Assembly (NCBI GenBank): GCA_050014815.1
Contig: JBEKCP010000234.1
Location: 1 to 8,565, forward strand
Source: JBEKCP01 sp050014815
GTDB taxonomy: Bacteria > Planctomycetota > Planctomycetia > Pirellulales > Thermoguttaceae
Length of the DNA stretch: 8,565 nt
Reading direction: 5' to 3'
The translations under genes were made by a program, and so were the position numbers. This document shows, one piece after another, positions 5,556 to 8,565 of the stretch (position 1 is the stretch's first letter; every line of letters begins with the position of its first letter). The notes beneath the pieces are model-generated. The model was not told the origin of the DNA, searched no databases, and saw nothing but the letters and a program-made list of their open reading frames with translations.

Positions 5556-7085
5556 ATGGACATTGTGTTTATCAACCCTCCGCTGTCCCAGGAAGAGCGG
5601 TATGGAGTGAAGTTCAAGGCCGGCGGCCAGACCGCGCCGATCGGCCTGGCGATTCTGGCCGCGGTCTGCCGGGAGGCCGGATTTCGGACCGCGATCATCG
5701 ACGCTGCCGGGCAGGGGCTGGGTCTGGCCGAGACCGTGGAGAAAGTCCTCGCGATGCGGCCGAAGTACGTCGGACTCACCGCCGTCACCATCTCCGTCTT
5801 CAGCGCCCGGGACGTGGCCCTGGAACTGCGAAGAGCCAATCCCGCGGTCAAGATCCTTCTTGGCGGCGCGCACATCACCGCGGCGCTGTCGGAAACCGTG
5901 CAACGCATGGGCCCTTTCTTTGACGTTGCCGTGCTCGGCGAGGGAGAAGTCACGATCCTCGACCTCCTCCGGGCCCTCGCCAGCGGCCGGCCGTTGTCGG
6001 AAGTGAGGGGAATCGCCTATCGATCAGGTGCACGTTGCCGGGAATTCACTTTGACCGCGCCGCGGGAACTCATCGAGGACCTGGACAGTATTCCTTTTCC
6101 GGCCTGGGACATGTTGCCTGATCTGGCCAAGTCCTACTGCCCCCCCGCGCATACTGTGAAGCGTTTCCCGGCATCGCTGATCATGACTTCCCGCGGCTGT
6201 CCGGGAAAGTGCACCTTTTGCGACAACAAAGTGTTTGGGAGAAGGTTGCGGGCCCATTCGGCGGATTACGTGATCCGGCTGATCCGGCACTTGCAGGAGC
6301 AGTACGGGATCCGAGAGTTCCAGATCCGGGATGACAACTTTCTGGCGTTCAAGCAGCGGGCTGTCGAACTGTGTCAGCGGCTGATCGACGAAAAGATCGA
6401 CGTCGCATGGAGCTGCGCGGGCCGAGTCGACATGATCGCGCCCGACATGCTCCCACTGATGAAGAAGGCCGGATGCTGGCAAATCTGGTATGGCATCGAG
6501 TCGGGGAGCGACCGGATCCTAAGAGTCATCAAGAAGAACACGACTACCGAAAGGATCGAATACGCCGTTCGCAGCACAAAGCGGGCAGGCATTTCTCCCT
6601 GTGGATTCTTCATGATCGGCTTGCCGACGGAAACGGAAGGCGACATGCAGGAGACGATCGACCTGCTCCTGCGGCTGCCGCTGGACGAGTTTCACATCAT
6701 GCACACGGTACCCCTGCCCGGCTGCGAACTCTACCGCACGGCACATGAATTCGGCGATTTCGACAACGACTGGAAACAAATGTGTGGTTGGAAAGTGTCC
6801 TTCCTGCCGCACGGGCTCTCTCATGAAAAGCTGGTTTACTATTCGAACACCGCCCTGAAGAGATTCTATTTCAGACCTCGGGTCATCTGGAGTTACTTGA
6901 AGAGAATCCGCAGCGTGAGGCACGTTCACGTGTACGCCTCCGCGTTGATGGCCTTTATGGCCTATGTTTCGAAGAAGAAGAGGTGTTCCGCCGGAATCGC
7001 CGATGTTGGAGTGCGGCTTGAGGCGGGCGACAGATCCCAGGGCTGGACCTGCAGGCAACGATGCCGATCCTTCGCCAGAAACTAG
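5556..7085 (+). CDS. B12-binding-domain radical SAM enzyme
   Basis: From ATG 5556 the protein has 509 aa and begins MDIVFINPPL, the usual first strand of the cobalamin-binding Rossmann domain, so I reject the start at 5280. Residues about 1-145 form the B12-binding-type domain (LLGGAHITA at 101-109, VAVLGEGEVT at 124-133). The radical SAM core follows, with the [4Fe-4S] ligands C215, C219 and C222 in RGCPGKCTFC, then IRDDNF (257-262), GIESGSD (313-319) and MIGLPTET (353-360). Such enzymes cleave S-adenosylmethionine to a 5'-deoxyadenosyl radical; relatives (BchE, HpnP, HpnR and others) methylate or rearrange unactivated carbons. The substrate cannot be told from sequence; neighbours suggest a sugar, lipid carrier or attached group. 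The tail (about 435-509) is basic, with a short hydrophobic patch (ASALMAFMAY) that may contact the membrane. The Shine-Dalgarno is weak. The stop at 7085 lies 25 bp inside the next gene. Confidence 0.92.
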   Translation: MDIVFINPPLSQEERYGVKFKAGGQTAPIGLAILAAVCREAGFRTAIIDAAGQGLGLAETVEKVLAMRPKYVGLTAVTISVFSARDVALELRRANPAVKILLGGAHITAALSETVQRMGPFFDVAVLGEGEVTILDLLRALASGRPLSEVRGIAYRSGARCREFTLTAPRELIEDLDSIPFPAWDMLPDLAKSYCPPAHTVKRFPASLIMTSRGCPGKCTFCDNKVFGRRLRAHSADYVIRLIRHLQEQYGIREFQIRDDNFLAFKQRAVELCQRLIDEKIDVAWSCAGRVDMIAPDMLPLMKKAGCWQIWYGIESGSDRILRVIKKNTTTERIEYAVRSTKRAGISPCGFFMIGLPTETEGDMQETIDLLLRLPLDEFHIMHTVPLPGCELYRTAHEFGDFDNDWKQMCGWKVSFLPHGLSHEKLVYYSNTALKRFYFRPRVIWSYLKRIRSVRHVHVYASALMAFMAYVSKKKRCSAGIADVGVRLEAGDRSQGWTCRQRCRSFARN

Positions 7086-8565
7086 CTTGCGTGGCGATCG
7101 GGATCTTCTTTCTCTTGTCCATGGCGCTCGGCGCCTGGCGACTGGACGGAGATCCTTCGCCCTTGAAACGATTAGGCGACGTCAACGACGAAGGCTGGTG
7201 GCTGCACAACGCCCGGTGCAAAGTGCTTTTCGGCACCTTCCTGCCGGACGAGGCGAACCAGGGTCTGATCGGCGCCCCATTGTTCACTGCGGCGGAGTGG
7301 CTGTGTTTTTCAGTCGCCGGCGTGAGTCTCTTTACCGGCCGGCTTGTCTCGTTGGCGGCCCTTTGGTTGATTTTGCTGATGCTTTTCTTTCTGGTGCGCG
7401 ACGCATTCTCCGCCGGCAAGGCGGTGTTGGCCGTGGCCATGTTGGGTCTGATGCACGAGACGCTCATGTATGCCCGATGGTCCACGCCCATCATGCCTGA
7501 AATGTGTTTCCTCACGGCGGTCCTTTTCTTCTGGGAACGCGGCAAGAAGGGGAGCCCTTGGTGGATGATGGCAGCCGGCGGATGCCTCCCGGCCGCTGGG
7601 GCCATGAAGCTCTCTTCGCTCTATTTCGCGCCTTCCATCGTCTTGTTCCTTGCGGGGAGTTGGGCTGTTCGCAGAGAGATTGATCGCCGGCGTCTGGTTC
7701 TGTTCGTCGCCGGCGCCACCCTGGCAACCGCTGTCCTGGCCGGCTTCCTTCTGGCCAATTGGCAACAGTTCCGCTTCTTCGCCGCGACCTACGGCAAGGC
7801 GAGCTTCGCCGGAAGTCACAGCGAGCGGGAGGGACTCCGCGGCTTTCTTAGCGTGCTCGGCAGCCCTGCGCTGATGCATCCCGGCGTGGCAATCCTGACG
7901 GTCTTTGTGTCGCTGTGGCTTCTGGAGCAAGTCGTCGCGGTGTCGCAGCACGGACTGCGATCGGCCTTGTGCCGTCTCTCGACCGCCGAATTCTACTCGT
8001 TGTGTTGGTTGGCCGGCTCGATGACGGCGTTGGCCGTTTCGACGGAGAAGGCTGACCGCCGCTTCGTGCTGTTCTTCGCGCCCATGACGATCCTGGCGGC
8101 CATGTTCACGCTGCGGCAGTTTCAACGCTCTGCGCCCACCAGCGGCCGTTCTGACGGCGTCGTTCCCCGGTCTTGGCTTGCGCGGATCGCTTTCTGGCTT
8201 GCGGCCACGCTCGTGTGGGGGTATTACACGGGAGGGGCGATCATTCTGGTCGGGACGCGCGCGTTGTACGCCGACGCCTTGCGGCTACGCCTCCCCGCTT
8301 ATGCCGCCTCCTTGGCCGCCTCCGCGCTTGTCGCGGCGGTCTTCTTCCTGCTCCGCAAACCGAAAGTCGCCTTGGCCGGGCTGTTGGGGCTGTTCTTTGC
8401 CGTCAGTCTGACCCTTGATGGCCTCTGGTATCTTCGCCCCAGCTACACGATGCGCGACGCGTCCCGGTCCCTGGCCTCCGCAGCGGCAGACGGCACCATG
8501 TTCGTGGGCTATTGGAGTCACGAATTGTCGTTGGAGAATCGCGCATTGCCGATCCGGACGCCCTG
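7061..8565 (+). CDS. GT-C family membrane glycosyltransferase (PMT/ArnT-like), 3' end beyond the window
   Basis: The frame from ATG 7061 stays open to the right edge (501 codons plus 2 nt), so the gene is partial. The protein is a polytopic inner-membrane glycosyltransferase of the GT39/GT83-like GT-C superfamily, which uses polyprenyl-phosphate sugars on the outer face of the membrane. After a first membrane helix (about 8-24) comes a periplasmic loop with the acidic pair DEG at 43-45 (VNDEGWWLHNAR), the position of the catalytic/metal Asp-Glu in PMT and ArnT. Further hydrophobic helices follow at roughly 95-113, 120-137, 145-158, 186-203, 212-231, 274-292, 311-328 and 334-350, and more up to about 450. 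ADRRFVLFFAPM (331-342) resembles the conserved Arg-containing loop of the family. Its start overlaps the radical SAM gene by 25 bp out of frame, so the two are co-transcribed. Sugar and acceptor are unknown. Confidence 0.87.
   Translation, partial: MPILRQKLACVAIGIFFLLSMALGAWRLDGDPSPLKRLGDVNDEGWWLHNARCKVLFGTFLPDEANQGLIGAPLFTAAEWLCFSVAGVSLFTGRLVSLAALWLILLMLFFLVRDAFSAGKAVLAVAMLGLMHETLMYARWSTPIMPEMCFLTAVLFFWERGKKGSPWWMMAAGGCLPAAGAMKLSSLYFAPSIVLFLAGSWAVRREIDRRRLVLFVAGATLATAVLAGFLLANWQQFRFFAATYGKASFAGSHSEREGLRGFLSVLGSPALMHPGVAILTVFVSLWLLEQVVAVSQHGLRSALCRLSTAEFYSLCWLAGSMTALAVSTEKADRRFVLFFAPMTILAAMFTLRQFQRSAPTSGRSDGVVPRSWLARIAFWLAATLVWGYYTGGAIILVGTRALYADALRLRLPAYAASLAASALVAAVFFLLRKPKVALAGLLGLFFAVSLTLDGLWYLRPSYTMRDASRSLASAAADGTMFVGYWSHELSLENRALPIRTP

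Noticed and set aside
5085..5903. Long open frame on the minus strand (272 codons)
   Set aside because: It lies antisense to the PP-loop gene end and the B12-binding domain, is rich in Arg, Gly and Pro with no domain signature, and is explained by high-GC codon bias of the plus-strand genes.
7310..8125. Minus-strand open frame of 271 codons
   Set aside because: It is antisense to the GT-C gene, and its Arg/His/Gln/Glu-rich sequence is the complement of hydrophobic codons.
1..8565. CRISPR array or phage structural genes
   Set aside because: No regularly spaced repeats and no capsid, tail or portal-like proteins are present; the only mobile-element genes are the integrase and its small partner.

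Overview
The window joins two different pieces of DNA from a GC-rich, probably Gram-negative-type bacterium. I cannot name the taxon. The tRNA remnant carries no encoded CCA, and the gene content suggests an environmental lineage with a large surface-polysaccharide repertoire.

Positions 1 to about 2087 are the right-hand end of an integrated mobile element. A leftward operon holds a complete P4-type tyrosine integrase (602-1861) and a small HTH-containing protein of unknown function (94-609), overlapping by 8 bp. A near-consensus sigma70 promoter for the integrase sits within a pair of palindromic repeats, and a second repeat family lies in the leader. Just upstream is the 3' half of a tRNA-Lys(CUU) gene (about 2045-2087), without its 5' half. 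A strong intrinsic terminator follows it directly (2094-2127). This is the expected picture of an attachment site left when an element inserts into a tRNA gene at the anticodon loop. The element then runs leftward out of the window, and the reconstituted tRNA-Lys should lie at its far end.

Positions 2128 to 8565 are chromosomal and look like part of a surface-glycan locus in two divergent arms. The left arm (minus strand) encodes a polysaccharide pyruvyl transferase-family protein followed by a GT2-type glycosyltransferase, coupled by a TGATG stop/start. The right arm (plus strand) encodes a QueC-like PP-loop ATPase with a tetra-cysteine site, a B12-binding-domain radical SAM enzyme, and a GT-C membrane glycosyltransferase that runs off the right edge. 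A 235-bp divergent intergenic region separates the arms.

Together the five genes could build and decorate an unusual glycan. The GT-C protein would use a lipid-linked sugar at the membrane, the GT2 protein a nucleotide sugar, and the pyruvyl transferase-like protein would modify a sugar. The PP-loop and radical SAM enzymes would supply chemistry that cannot be named from sequence. The pairing of the last two with glycan genes is the least familiar part of the window. That pathway is inference; the domain assignments are not.
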